The position numbers were made by a program, and so were the translations under genes. Under the pieces are notes generated by a model. That model saw only the letters and a program-made list of their open reading frames with translations. It made no database searches and had not been told where the DNA came from. This document shows, one piece after another, positions 1 through 12,430 of a stretch of DNA of 64,000 bases. The stretch is taken from contig CM050653.1 of the NCBI GenBank assembly GCA_027574665.1, positions 13,538,664 to 13,602,663 of the forward strand, in the 5' to 3' direction. Within the stretch, counting starts at the first letter, position 1. Each line of letters opens with the position of its first letter. The DNA comes from Rhynochetos jubatus. Lineage: Eukaryota > Chordata > Aves > Eurypygiformes > Rhynochetidae.

Positions 1-3000
1 ATCCAATATTCTCACAGTGTTAGGAGCACAGGGTTCTTTCCAGTCCTTAAGGTAATCTTCCAACATGCTGTGGGCAATGAAGTGTAGCCAGGTTGAAATC
101 CAGCAGCATATTCCACAAGCATAATAGCGAAGCACAGACAAATTAGAATAAATTGTTAACAACTCCCTGCAGATGTCCCTACTTTGCTATGCACAACAAC
201 TTGCTGTTTCTGAAGCATCTTCAAAAGAGGTGGTTTTGTTTACAGCACTTTAAACAAATACTTTGCTTTACATTGAGTGTTTCCTGTTATGTTTAATATT
301 CAATCAAGGAAATGGCCAATATATTGTACTTAGAAAACTCCAACACTGTGGTTGGAGTTTTAGTTGGTTTGGTTAGAAATGAACTGTACTATGTCTTAAG
401 AATTTTAATTTGATTCAGCAGTTCCTCAACCTTAAGGGGATTATTTGTTTAATGTGAATATTTGCAGAGGACACCAGAAAATATCTGACTTTTTAAAACA
501 CATAGATCACTCCCTGGGAGGCCCTTCTAATCTACTGTCTGAGTGAGATTTCATCCAAACAATTTAATTTAATAGCTACTGATATATTTAGTTTTCATGA
601 ATTTCCTGAATCCCATTTTGAACATAAACATATATATATTTGGGGAGTCTGTAAGCTGCTTGTAACAATGAATTCTAACAATTGTGCTTTGAGCTGATCA
701 ATCAGATCTCAGCACAGAGTAAAACCTGCAGTGTTTCATGTTTATTGGATGAGGTTTTACAAGACCGCATTGGAACCATGCTAGAATATGTGGTGAGACT
801 GATAGTGGTTTAAGCATATAGCAGCATATTGGAAAAATGTAAGAACAATGACATGACTTCTGCATGAAACGTCAAAGGTTATGAAGAAGTGATTTGGAGA
901 CTAAATGCAACCTCAGGCCCTTTGGTCTGTTTGTAATCATGGATGTTATTTTTGTACATTAAACTTCATTATATTTGTTCGCTTCCAGATCTTGCCAGAT
1001 CTATAAGGATTACTTTACAAGTTCATTAGGAATAAAAAAATTGCTGAATTCTTGAAGTCTTACCTAATCATTGGAAGTAATTAATATTTCCAACTGTATT
1101 AATAGCAGTGTCTGCTTTAGAAAGACAATTAATAGCTTCTCTGAGCTAATAATTATTCTGAAAAAGATTAGTTCTGATGATCACTGTTCCTTCCCTTTTC
1201 CCAGCTTTCAAAATCTCATGCAGCTTTTTAACCAAGAAGTCTTAGACTCAGCTACAAAGCAGTTTCATCATCTGCCTGCATTCCCCATCATGAGGATTAT
1301 CATCACCAACTGTGGGAAGATATATAGATGGAGCACTACAAAAAATAAAATAAAATATACTTTTAATCTGATTATAGTGGTCTGCATCTGATTTATGAGA
1401 TTTGTATGGATTGTGCATTTACAAGTCTCAAAACAAAATGCTCCATTTTACTGGATTGAAGAGAGTTGTAATATATAATTACTTCATCTGTGTATGTCTA
1501 CAGCTATTAAAAAGGGATATTCTATATTCCTTCAATAAAAGCAATACTAGGATGTTAAAAAAACCCAACATTTTTTAAAAAAGATGGCTAAAGTGACACT
1601 TGAAGAATGGTTTGGGATAGGGAATAATCACTCAGTTTTGAAAGCCACATTTCAAGACAGCCAAATAGGCTTGTTAGTTTTAGATCTCATAATGTAAATA
1701 GAAAATTTTCACCCCATTTAACATTAGTTTTTTAGTAATCATAATGTTATCAAGATTTTAAAGAAACAGGTTATCAATTTCTTCCTCTGAAACTTTTAGT
1801 GAAAGTCATATATTATAGGAAAATTTCTAGAGTAGACACAGGCTCAGCAGAAAAATTTATAGGATCATTTGATTTCTCATATTTCCTAAGGCATACTTCC
1901 CATAGAAATCATGTCCCAGTCAGAGATGGACAGTCCAGGAAAGAATCATTTAAGAAAACCTAACCCTCCAGGAACAGCAACATTCTGATATACTGGTGTT
2001 ATACAGAATACGCTGACCAATGCCAGCAGCTGGTTGCTATAATACAATATTTTTTTAAAGGGAATGTTAGAAGCTTTAATTTCTGTTTGTCTAGAGGGGC
2101 AATGTTCAATTCTATAGACCAAAAAAAAAAGAACTTTATTTCTTTTATTATATGACATTAATGTACTAACCTTGTTCATTAAAGAAAACATAAAATAAAT
2201 TCAAGTGGGGAGGCAGGGAAAGAAGTTTTGCAGTCTTTTCTTTTTTTGATATACTATGATCTAGTTGAGAAAGGTATAAATTATAGGATAAAGAAAACAT
2301 GGCACCCTGTTCCCTCCAGGAATGCAGAAACAACCTCCTTCTTATGACTTTGTTATTTTGTTTGTCATTATTAACTTGATCAGAGAGATGGTCTGAATTA
2401 GGCAAACCATGAGCCCATTTGTGTGTGTGTGTGTGGTCAGCCTTGATTAACTGACCAGAATCAGAGACCTTGTTAGTTTGGATACCTAATGGTCATTTCC
2501 ATAGCAATAGATATTGAACTGAACAGGTGTGACTTTATTTTTGTCATTTCAGGTCAAATTTATGTCATGTTTTCTTAGCAGTTAGAGTTAAAACTGATCC
2601 ATAACATATTTTTCTTTCAAGTTATTAAGTAAGGCAAAGCTGAACTTGCATTTTGTTGACAAGATGCATAGAATTCAGTGTGCGAGGAATATATAATTGC
2701 ATTTTAATGACCAAAATGAAATAATTTTCAGATGTAAAAACAATCCTCAGAAATGCTTCTCCAAAGGGATATATCCTGTGCATAACACAAATGTTTTCTC
2801 TTGTAAAAATAAATTTTCTTTTTGTTTTTGCCGAAGGTTTCTGTATGTCAGATGCAGCTGTAGGATAGTTGAAGGAGACTTAATATAGAGAAAAAAAAAA
2901 ATTCAAAGGGATATGCCTGCGATTGCTTGCTCTTAGCACTATGGTTCTTTTGTAACGCTAAAAATGTTATTAAAAATAAGATAAAATCCTTTTTGGAATA

Positions 3001-4025
3001 CACAATATATTTATTATCATTAAACTGCTCCACAGATAATTTATTGCTTGCAAGTGACACAAAGAAACTGTGTTAACTCCGTGTCCTTATGCTAACTGCA
3101 TGCACAGCTTTTCCCTGAATGCAGAGCAGTGAACATTGATCTTGTTAATTTTTGGACTTCTCTGCTTTCTTCCAAGCTTCCAGAGCAATGCAAGATGCGG
3201 GATCATGTGTATCACTTCCCTGTAAGCCACTAAGCAATTTAGAAACAAATAATATGTAGAAAATATGAGTGTTCACCTGCACAAAAGGCCTATTTGGAGG
3301 TTTAAAATACATTTCCCTCAGAGTATTTGGTGGGGCTAGTGTCTCCTCTATTAAAAATGCAATTATGTGGACTACTGCTTTGATGTCTTTTTAAGCATAA
3401 GAGTCAAAATCTTGAATCTTAATCTGTTGCTGTATTTGAAAGCAACATTTTCACATAAGCCCTGACCAAAGTCAGTGGACAAACTGAATATAAAATATAT
3501 CTGGGTGTTTTGTATGGTACTACCACTGCCCATTTCTGAGGCTTCATAAATCATGTTACAAAGACACTCAATGTATGCACTCAGTCTTTTTGATCTTGCT
3601 ATTCAGAATTGCATAACAAATTAGAGCAAACTGACTTCTTCAGCTTCTTTCAGGCATGTCTGGACTCAAGATGTTCATTGGACTGTAAAGAATTAATACT
3701 TCAAGAAGAAATAGTTGTTTAAGAGGAAATATAATATTAAAAAATTAAATGGAGCCTGGATATGAATATAAGGATCTGTATAACTCTTCTGCCAAAATGA
3801 CTATCAACAGATAGCAAGGTAGTCAGTATACCCATTAATTCATTCACTTCCTATCAAGAAAAGTCACAAAATTCCAGTTTAAACTAATTTGTAAAAAGAC
3901 TCTCCATAGTCAAGTTAAAAATCCAAAAAGACAAATGGACTGAATGACTGCCTTAATGCACTTATGAAAGAGTAGGTGCTCAGTTCCATGAAATATTTAC
4001 CCCCTAGATCTTCAAGGGGGGTAAC
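1..4025. other. Unique AT-rich noncoding DNA
   Basis: I recognise no gene or interspersed repeat here. Open frames are at most about 106 codons (1071-1391, plus strand), are AT-rich in composition and have no domain I know. The stretch holds a short TG run near 2420 and an RFX X-box-like site at 2495-2508. It is probably intergenic or deep intronic sequence. Confidence 0.6.
2420..2435. repeat. (TG)8 dinucleotide repeat
   Basis: Eight uninterrupted TG units in otherwise unique sequence. This is a short, ordinary microsatellite that could be polymorphic. No gene lies nearby. Confidence 0.9.
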
Positions 4026-4734
4026 TTCTGAGAGCAGCCCTGAGGAGAAGGACTTGCGAGTACTGGTGTATGAGAAGCTGGACATGAGCCGGCAGTGTAT
4101 GCTGGCAGCTCAGGAAGCCAACTGTATCCTGGGCTGTATCCGGAGAAGTGTGACCAGCAGGTTGAGAGAGGTGATTCTCCACCTTTAATCAGCTCTTGTG
4201 ACACCCCACCTGGAGTACTGCGTCAAGCTGTGGAGCCCTCAGCATAAGAAGGGTATCAGCTGGTTGGAGAGAGTCCAGAGGAGGGCCATGAAGATGATCA
4301 GAGGGCTGGAGCAGTACTCCTGTGAGGACAGCCTGAGAGAGTTGGGGTTCTTCAACCTCTAGCAGAGAAGGCTCCCAGGAAATTTTACAGCAGCCTTCCA
4401 GTACTTGAAGGGGGCCTACAAGAGATTTGGAGGGGGACTTCTTAAAAGAGCCTGTAGTGATAGGACAAGGGGTAACAGGTTTAAATTGAAAGCGGGGAGA
4501 TTTAGATTAGATATCAGGAAGAAATTCTTCCCAGAGAGGGTGGCAAGGCACTGGAACACGTTGCCCAGAGAAGCTGTGGTTGTCCCCTCCTTGAAGTGTT
4601 CAAGGTCAGGCTGGATGAGGCTTGGAGCAACCTGGTCTAGTGGAGGGTGTCCCTGCCCATGGCAGGGGGGTTGGAACTAGATGATCTTTAAGGTCCCTTC
4701 CAACCCAAACCATTCTGTGATTCTATAATTCTGT
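4026..4734 (+). mobile_element. CR1 LINE copy 1, 5'-truncated
   Basis: This fragment covers the end of CR1 ORF2 and the complete 3' UTR. In frame it reads [13 protein letters not shown], then [13 protein letters not shown], and after breaks RFRLDIRKKFFPERV and HWNTLPREAV, which are typical of the CR1 ORF2 C-terminus downstream of the reverse transcriptase. The 3' UTR has the 'ccctgcccatggcagg' segment, the 'cccttccaaccc' box and the terminal repeat 'attctgtgattctataatt'. A TAA at 4186-4188, a TAG near 4360 and a one-base loss near 4595 break the frame, so the copy is dead. The missing 5' part is the usual result of incomplete target-primed reverse transcription. The 5' border is placed by similarity and may be off by tens of bases. 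Confidence 0.93.
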
Positions 4735-5733
4735 GGACTTTTATGAAGGAATTGCAGTGACATCAAGCAGATAAACTTTGCTAAACAGTTGAAAGTATAG
4801 GCAATTATTTCTTAATTTTTTTTAATTCTTATTTCTCCAGTATGTTAAAGTGCAGTGGCTTTGAGCTTTACAATTGTTCTTTGTTCTTGTGCATTTCTCA
4901 GCATGCAAAGTATTTAAAAGGTATGGATAAATGAATCTCTTCAGATTCTGCTATTTTAAAACTTATAAAATATTAAAAAGTAATATAAGGAGATGCATAG
5001 CAAACAATATTAAGAACTGAGTTGACATGATCAAGCATTTTATTTTTCTCATGCTGCATTCTATTAGTCTCTATTTTAATATAACAATGACATAATAGAA
5101 GAAAATAGGTCAAAATTAATCAGTTCAGTTTCTTCATAGATATGTTTAGTTAATATTGTCATAGGCCAAAATGCTAAGAGAAATGTCAATACCGGAGCTG
5201 CTATTTCACAAACTTTCAGTTTTCCCCAGAACTAAAAAGGAAGCACATGAAAAGTTGTGAGATTACTTAGCAATCCAAATCCCTAATAAGAACGTGAAAC
5301 GATTACGATTTGTGGCTGTTTCAAAAGATTGCAAGAAAAAGAATTGATAGCAATATATAGTGAAAACTAGGATAGATAACAAGGTTGAAGGTGGCATTAT
5401 GGCTGCAGGGACTTTTGTGTACTTTGGAAAGTCTCTTAAAAGGTTATTGGTAGAAAGGAGAAACCAGAGAGCTAATGTTCATCTTTGTCTCTGCAGCTAA
5501 TCTTTTTCTTCTGCATTCTGAAAAAAGCCTCACAGGCAAAACATCACCTCTAACCTTGTTTTCTGTTCTGTGTATTTTATTAACCTTTCTTTTTAAAGTC
5601 TACTGTTCACTCAAGTGCAGCCCCTATAGCAATCTAGGTTGACTGATTATTATTTTTCACAATGAGTAAGGTGTTACCATGATATTATTTCAGCAAAAAG
5701 GCCATGCTTAGTTGCCATGGTAATTAAACAATA

Positions 5734-5757
5734 ACAACTGTGGTCTATCACAGTTGT
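5734..5757. repeat. Perfect 9-bp inverted repeat, 6-nt loop
   Basis: The arms acaactgtg and cacagttgt are exact reverse complements separated by gtctat. The hairpin lies 10 bp downstream of an RFX X-box-like motif, gttgccatggtaat, at 5711-5724. A 9-bp stem can arise by chance in 64 kb, so function is unproven. Confidence 0.85.
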
Positions 5758-5792
5758 CAATTCAGCTACTCCTTCCAAGAACCAAATTTGGC

Positions 5793-5808
5793 TTTTTTTT
5801 TTTTTTTT
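5793..5808 (+). repeat. Poly-T run (16)
   Basis: A homopolymer of 16 T followed by CAG. It may be an old poly-A tail on the minus strand, but no retroposon body is recognisable beside it. Confidence 0.9.
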
Positions 5809-7347
5809 CAGTCAGTATTATTTCATTCAGGTAGTGCAGCTGAGCTTATTCTGAAGTAGGAAACAAGCAGCTGTGGGCCCATTTGTAGCTGAATAGGAGT
5901 CTAGGCAACCATAACACAAGTCAATGTTGGTCTAGTACTAGACTTGAGGAAGCAGATTTCTTTGCCACAGCTGAGGTGACAGGTGAAAATGAGGGAAGCT
6001 CTGTTTTACCATGACCTTCTAGAGGCACAGACAACAGTTCTTGTCATAATTGTACATCACCATCAATATCCTTGGGTTTCCAATATTTTGACACTTCTGG
6101 GACTGATTCAGGGCACAGTCACCAAAATTTTCCATTTCTGTATTCCTTTCCAGGGCTAGCTTCTTACTGGGTACTTAGATCTATACTAGGCCACATCCTC
6201 TTCTGATATGGAATTGTTAAGTCCTCTTGCCCCCAAATTCTGTTGAAAAATTATCATCTATGTTGAAGCTCATTAAGGCTAGAAGGAACATATGAAGAAG
6301 CGGTCCCAGAGAGTTTCTTTAACTTTTATTCTGACAGTCTCTTCTTAATTACATAATTACTGGATATTACTTCCATCCCTGCTGTATGTTTTGCCTGAGA
6401 GCTTCCATACTTAAAATTTTTTCTTCTCTGTCTCTTCACTGATGCCCCTTTTACTTTCTTAGTTTGTCTTTCATTTTCTTTACCTCCTTCTAACAGTACA
6501 TCACTTGATTAATTCACCTCTATTGCTGCGCTTTTTCCAGTCCTGGACCTGACATGACGTTGGCCAGCTAGCACTACCCACTCACTCCCCTACCATTTTC
6601 CTGCCCTATATCTGTATATGTCAAGCTTTTCAAGAGAGACTATCTGCTGGCTTCTGACGAGTTCTGGCGAGAACATAGCACTGTGGCCTTGATCTCTGTT
6701 GAGCTTTGAGTGCTTCTGTGATAATAATCAGAAAAATTATGGGCTATTTCTATTAATTATAACCAAAATGATAGAACTTGTAGTGCACTCTGTCTAAGCA
6801 ACTTGCCTCGAACTGCAGGGGAAAAGTGAACACTTCTTCCATTGTTAAAAACTGTGAACATCCTGAAAAGGCATGTCACCATCAGTGCTCGTCCCAGAAG
6901 ACAAGAAAATGGAGAGAGAATGTTTTCCCGAATTCCAATGAGCCGTTACATCAGATTCCCCTTCACCACAGCCAGGGATTCACATTCAAGATAAACTAAC
7001 AAAAGAGATGCGATTTAATAACAGGCAGGTTGTAACAGGGTGTGACATACAACAGGAGAGCATGTCAGAGCTGCTGACTTCTCAGTCTAAACAAAAACAA
7101 ATTAAGTTCTCAGCCTGTTCACTTATAGAGAGAAGGTGCCTTAGCACAATATTTGTAAGGCTACCTTTTCTTGACCACTGAAAAATAAAGTGACACTACT
7201 TAGAGAAAAGAGCTTCAGATGTGACTGAAAACAGCTATGTTTTAATTCTGAGCTTAATACTTTTTCTTAACAACCTCTTCCTTACAAGAACAAAATCAGC
7301 AATTTTTGTATTATTTATCTCTTACACTCAAAAGGAAGGAAGCTAAA

Positions 7348-7373
7348 GGGGGGGGGGGGGGGGGGGGGGGGGG
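7348..7373 (+). repeat. Poly-G run (26)
   Basis: Twenty-six consecutive G preceded by a purine-rich 'aaaggaaggaagctaaa' and followed by 'aagggac'. It is by far the longest G homopolymer in the window. It can form G-quadruplex structures and its exact length is likely uncertain in any assembly. Confidence 0.95.
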
Positions 7374-10300
7374 AAGGGACATGGACGACAGGGCGGGGAA
7401 CCAATGCTTTTTTAAATAAGAGAATTCTGATGTGTTCAGCTTGAGTTAAGATGTCTTCAACAATATAAGCAAAGAAAAATCCTTTCAGTCAATGGAAGCA
7501 ACGATGGCGTTACAAAAGTGGCCTTTTAGAAAACCCTTTCCTGCTGTTGTTTGAAATGAGAAAAAATATCCGATTAATATTTTTTTCTTTACATGCATGA
7601 AACTATTGCATCAATAGTTTTTTTTAATTTCCTGACAGCACCCCTTTCCTAAAGGATTCTGACTTTGAGTTCAACAAATTCTTGTCATAAGGAAAAGCTG
7701 AAGGTAGTATTGTGGAAGAGTTTGGAATGTCTGTAGGTATAATTTCACAATATATGCTGGTATGTAAAAGGGATTTTGCTTGAGAGTGTGTTTTCAGTCA
7801 ATATTTTTTTTATAATTCTATAAAGTGTATCAGAATCAATATGGTGAATTAAATTTTGCTAGCCAACCAATTTCTGAATTTATGGGAACTTATTATGTTC
7901 TGCTCATACTTGGCCAGACTCTAAACTTCTCTTTTCTTGCTCTAGAAACACAGCACTCAGCCCTTACAGGGTAAAAATAAACAGACTCCCCAGCTGTCTT
8001 TGTTAAAACCAGTATGAAGTGTGCTGTTTTTGGTTTTTTTGGTCATCAACAAATGTATAAGGAAATAATCTTAATAGTACCTTCTGCAAAAGTATTTTCA
8101 GTTCAGTATTGTATAATACATTTCACTTTTCTCCTTCCCTTAGAGGAAGAAATCAAGAGCCAGTTGAAGGACCATATGGCTTAGAAGTTCTTATTTGTTT
8201 AGTTAGCTGATACCACAGACAGGAAATCAACATATAGGAATTTCACAACCACATTTCCATCTGTTTTATGTGGGTGATGCCATCAAAGAAGCTGACAAGT
8301 CTCAGCAATCCTCCAGCATATGTCAGCTTTTGGTAGTGCTACAGGTCCAAAGTCCATTCTCTCACCTGCTTCAAGTAGCAGTTGGAGCCAAAATTGGAGG
8401 TGATATCTGTGGAAGGCCTATGGCTAGACAACATGGTTAGGTGTGAACTGTGATATTTCAGGTTTTAGCTATGTTTGATAGAAAGTGACATCTTTTGTCA
8501 TAGAAGTTATGGTGTAATTAGTACCAGCTGAAGTAAATTTCAGTATACAAAGATCAAAACAAGATTTTTATATAATATGTTGGCAGGCTGAAAATCTGCT
8601 CATCAGGTGCAGTGTCTACTGAAGAGTTACTAGTTACTGGAGAGTATAAAGGGTCCCTTCTGAAGTCAGACATTAGATCTCAAAGTCCCTTGCTGCTTTG
8701 AAGTCATTCCCACTCTCCACATGCACCATGGGTGCAAAAGAAAACCATGTCAGATTTGTGTGTCATTCAAAAGGAGAGATCAACTGAAACATTTAGAAAT
8801 ATTATTAGTCACTTACATGTCATGGAGAGTCTAGTAACTATGTTAGTTTTCATGGTTTTCTCTCAAATAAAAGAAGTTCAAGCTGCTCATTCTAATTACT
8901 ATTCTCAAAAAACCAGAGAAATGGTCAATTAAAAATTCAGCCTCTAAAGAGGAATTTAATCAAGAAAAGAGAGTTTTTATTCTTGTATAAATAATCAACT
9001 GAATTTTGCAATTTGCATTCAACTGCCTGTGCTTTCACTTGCGGGTCTTAATTAGGATCACTATTGCATCTTGTAGACAGCTAGACTATTAGTCTTGTTG
9101 GTAGCTTGCCACCATATTTGGCAGTTCAACAGAATCACAAAAACTGAAAAATAAGCCTATTAAAAAAGTCTGTAAAGCCAATGTCCTTCATGAAAGCTAG
9201 GTTTCCATATGTTGTACTTTTGCTGAGGGTAAGAATTAATTCTCCACCTACTGCTCTCTTTCCATCTATCAGAACATTTTCTTTGAATACCATTTCAGAA
9301 GTAATTTTCTCTTTTTACTGTCAGTCTAGATATTGATTACCATTTTCAGATTCTGCTGCCTTCCATGTGAGCACTCCTGCAAAGGCTGCTTATGACTAAA
9401 GAGAATACTGTTGTAATTACATTTGAACTGCACAATGAATGTATATCCTTAAACAAAACCAGACTGCGCACTCACTTTTTGGTTGTACTTTGTACCATCT
9501 TCCTTTATAAGGTTAGCTTTATTGGCAAATTTGGAGTCCACTAATTCTAAGGAACAGATCATTAAAATCAGACAGACTATAGGATATGGTAGAGAAAAGC
9601 CCGGAGAAAGACAATGACAGTTCTATTTTTGCCTCTGCTAAGAATCTCTTTTTAGACATATGTTATTCCATTTCCTTTCCTACCCATCGCTATGTATATT
9701 TAGAATGTAAATGTAATGATTTGCTCCTTCTATGAGCTTGTATAATACCTACTATAATGGGATTTCATTTTTTCTTGGGAACTAAATAGAATATCAATAA
9801 AAGCAACAAATAATAATTATAACCTAACAGAAAATAATTAGTTCCTCATTAAACCCATCTACGAAAGATATCAATTACTGATTAAGCACTATTAGCAGTG
9901 AGCTTCAGTTGGGAATATCAGAGAGTAAATATTCAGGGAATAATATACTTGCAGAGGGAACAAACCAACCTCCCTTATCTTTGTTTCCTAAGAAAGAGCA
10001 TCTATATCTCCTCATCCATAATGCTTGCATTCTGAAAGGCATTTCACTTCGTTGTGTGACTTTCAGGTTAGAAGAGTATTGTGTCATAACCTAAAGTAAT
10101 TAGAAGACAACAGCTTCCTAAGTGATTTGGGTACCTAATTCCTGTAGAAATTTCTGGGGGTTTTCACCAGAATAAACCTAATATATTACACAATCGCCTA
10201 TGTTTTCTGAATATCAGCCCAGCATCTAACAACAGTAGAAACTCTAACTGGGACCTTGATTATACAAAATCAAAAGTCTTTTTTAACCTCTGCTACAGAT

Positions 10301-10565
10301 GAAACCTAAAAGACATTGCAAAAAATATAGTATTTACCAGATCTGATATTTCTTTTGTCTGATATCTTAAGGGATATCTTTTCAGGCATTTGAAATGTGC
10401 AGCGGTTTCATTCTCAGAAGCAAGCAAAGTTTTCCTTATTCAAATGATTTGATACAGTACATTGCAGACATAGCAAAATTCACAGCAGTAAGAAATGTAT
10501 TCATTTTAAGATGCTTCCACAGCTTCCTGTTTTATGCCAATATTTGTATTCTATTTGTTGATAGG

Positions 10566-10790
10566 TCCTTTTCTTTTTCCTTGCCTTGCATTGCCTTATT
10601 TTTATTTGCCTCTTTCTTTGGCTTTCACTACCTCTTGCCTTGCCTTGCCTGTATTTGCCTTTTTTCTTGCCTTACCTTTCCTCTTTCCTTGTCTTTCCTG
10701 TTGTCTTTCCTTGCCTTCCCTTTCCTTCTCTTTCCCTTTACCTTTATTCCATCCTGTCTTCATGCCTTCCCTCCTTCCTCCCTCCCTATA
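10566..10790 (+). repeat. Degenerate pyrimidine/(TTGCC)n tract
   Basis: About 225 bp almost free of purines on the plus strand apart from the G of a repeated TTGCC/CCTTG pentamer. The pentamer is clearest at 10580-10600 and 10633-10655 and decays to TTTCC/CCTT units downstream. It produces overlapping open frames in all plus frames (Leu/Phe/Pro/Ser-rich) and a Lys/Arg/Glu-rich frame on the minus strand; these are artefacts of composition and not genes. Confidence 0.85.
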
Positions 10791-12214
10791 GAATATAACA
10801 GATAGATACACAAGAAAATGTTTTCTTAGACTGTCTATTATTCTTCTGTGAACTGGAGATAAACTATTTCAGTATTTTTTCCAGGAAAACTGTTCATACA
10901 GTTTAAAGTAGGAAACCCTAAATAATTCTTCTTCTACCTTACACACTTAAAGATAGAGCATTAAAAAGAGAAACAAAAAGTTGATTACTTCCAAAAAGCT
11001 CTCTTATGCCTGATTAGCTGTTAATATGGTGGCAAAAAACCAGAATGCTTTGGATTATTTTCTCACTAAGTGACTTTTAAGGTAATAAAATACTTCAGCT
11101 TTGCTTTGGCATATAATTACCTGAAAATGGTATTTATTACTTTGGGCCGTCCAGCACTATACTGATTATTCTTTAATTATGGTACAAAACATAAAGGTTC
11201 GTAGATGCAGAATTTTATTTATTTTAGGATTTGTAATCCATTATATGAAACGGTAATTATAAGAAAAAAAGATAAATCAAAAGTAGATTCAGAAGAATTT
11301 TTTTTCTGTTTAATTTGGAAGGGAAAATAAAGAAATTTCATATCCATTCTACCTGCAGAAACACTGGTATTATTATCCTTGCTGTTTTCTCTGCTTATAT
11401 ACAATGAAATAGGTGCATATTAATATGCATAAAAGTACCAGTGTCAAGAAAGTTCTGTAATAGTTTTTGCCTACAGCAAGTCTACCTTGATTAATTATTA
11501 TGCCAATAAAATGGAAGATACTGCCTCTCATTAGTTTAGTTATTCACATATAACCTGAACCTGACATGTCAAACATGAAAGCACAAGTAGTGCAGAAGCA
11601 GGATGAGTTCCTTTCTCTGGAGATATACTGTGATTTGCTGCAGATCACTTTTATTTTCTGTGCTTCCTCTGTGTGGTGGCTGCAAAGGATCACAGGCACT
11701 AGTGCTGGGTTCCAGACCCTCTATGACCAACTTTTCTGTACCAATTGGTCAGAAGACCTTCATGCTGGTAGGGAAAGGCAAGAAATGTTGATATTCCTGT
11801 GGTCTGCCAGCCCGGAGAGCTGTGATGGTGAGCTGGAGACACAGGTGGGTTCTTGTCCCTCCACATGGCCTTAGTTATGGGTTAGACCCATCACAATAGT
11901 AGCAAAAGAACATGCTGCTACTACTAAGGATGCTAAGGAAGGAAACAGAGATGGCAGGTTAAGGAGAAATCCTCATAAGCAAAGAATCATGAGTAGTTGC
12001 TACGAAGAGCAAGAGAAATGCTGTGGGTGGGATCACAGACTTTCTAAAAAGAAGTAAAAATAGTTTTTTGCGTGATGATTGTTTCATGGCTGCATAGTAA
12101 GTTATAGCAAACAGCATCTATTACATAGAAATGGTCACCAACCCTTGAACTAATAATTCTAATATCAAAATATAATCAGAGAATGCTATATGTAATCAGG
12201 ACCTCCTGCTCTCT

Positions 12215-12240
12215 CCCACCCCACCCCCCCATCCCCCCCC
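12215..12240 (-). repeat. C-rich tract, canonical G4 motif on minus strand
   Basis: The plus strand has C runs of 3, 4, 7 and 8 separated by one or two bases. The minus strand therefore carries four G runs of at least three with loops of 1-2 nt, which fits the standard G-quadruplex pattern. An A run follows directly. Confidence 0.85.
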
Positions 12241-12374
12241 AAAAAAAGAAAGGGAACAAAAATAGGATAAAAATATCAGGTTGCGTACAAGGAAAGAAAA
12301 AGTAATTTTCAGTTCTACAGAATGAAGCTTAGGTTTATTGTTCCCTCTCAGTATAGGAAGCATCATATTGATAC

Positions 12375-12430
12375 TTCTGGACAGTCTCAAGAGGTCCCTT
12401 CTGACCCCAACTAGTCTGTGGTTTGGTATG
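12375..12430 (+). mobile_element. CR1 3'-tail relic
   Basis: The segment 'tctcaagaggtccctt' followed by 'ctgaccccaact' and 'tctgtggtt' matches the CR1 3' end (normally '...gaggtcccttccaacccc...attctgtgattc') with several changes. Only about 55 bp remain and nothing of ORF2. It is an older insertion than the four long copies. Confidence 0.55.

Larger units (their letters stand above)
4735..12214. other. Unique AT-rich noncoding DNA
   Basis: No gene was recognised over 7.5 kb. Frames are short (136 codons at 10395-10805 is the longest, and it merely reads through a low-complexity pyrimidine tract). The interval contains a hairpin with an X-box-like motif near 5.7 kb, a poly-T run, a 26-base G run, and a pyrimidine tract at 10.6 kb, each listed separately. 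Confidence 0.6.

Noticed and set aside
10395-10811. Overlapping open frames on both strands at 10.4-10.8 kb
   Set aside because: They are produced by the low-complexity pyrimidine tract; the peptides are almost only Leu/Phe/Pro/Ser or Lys/Arg/Glu.
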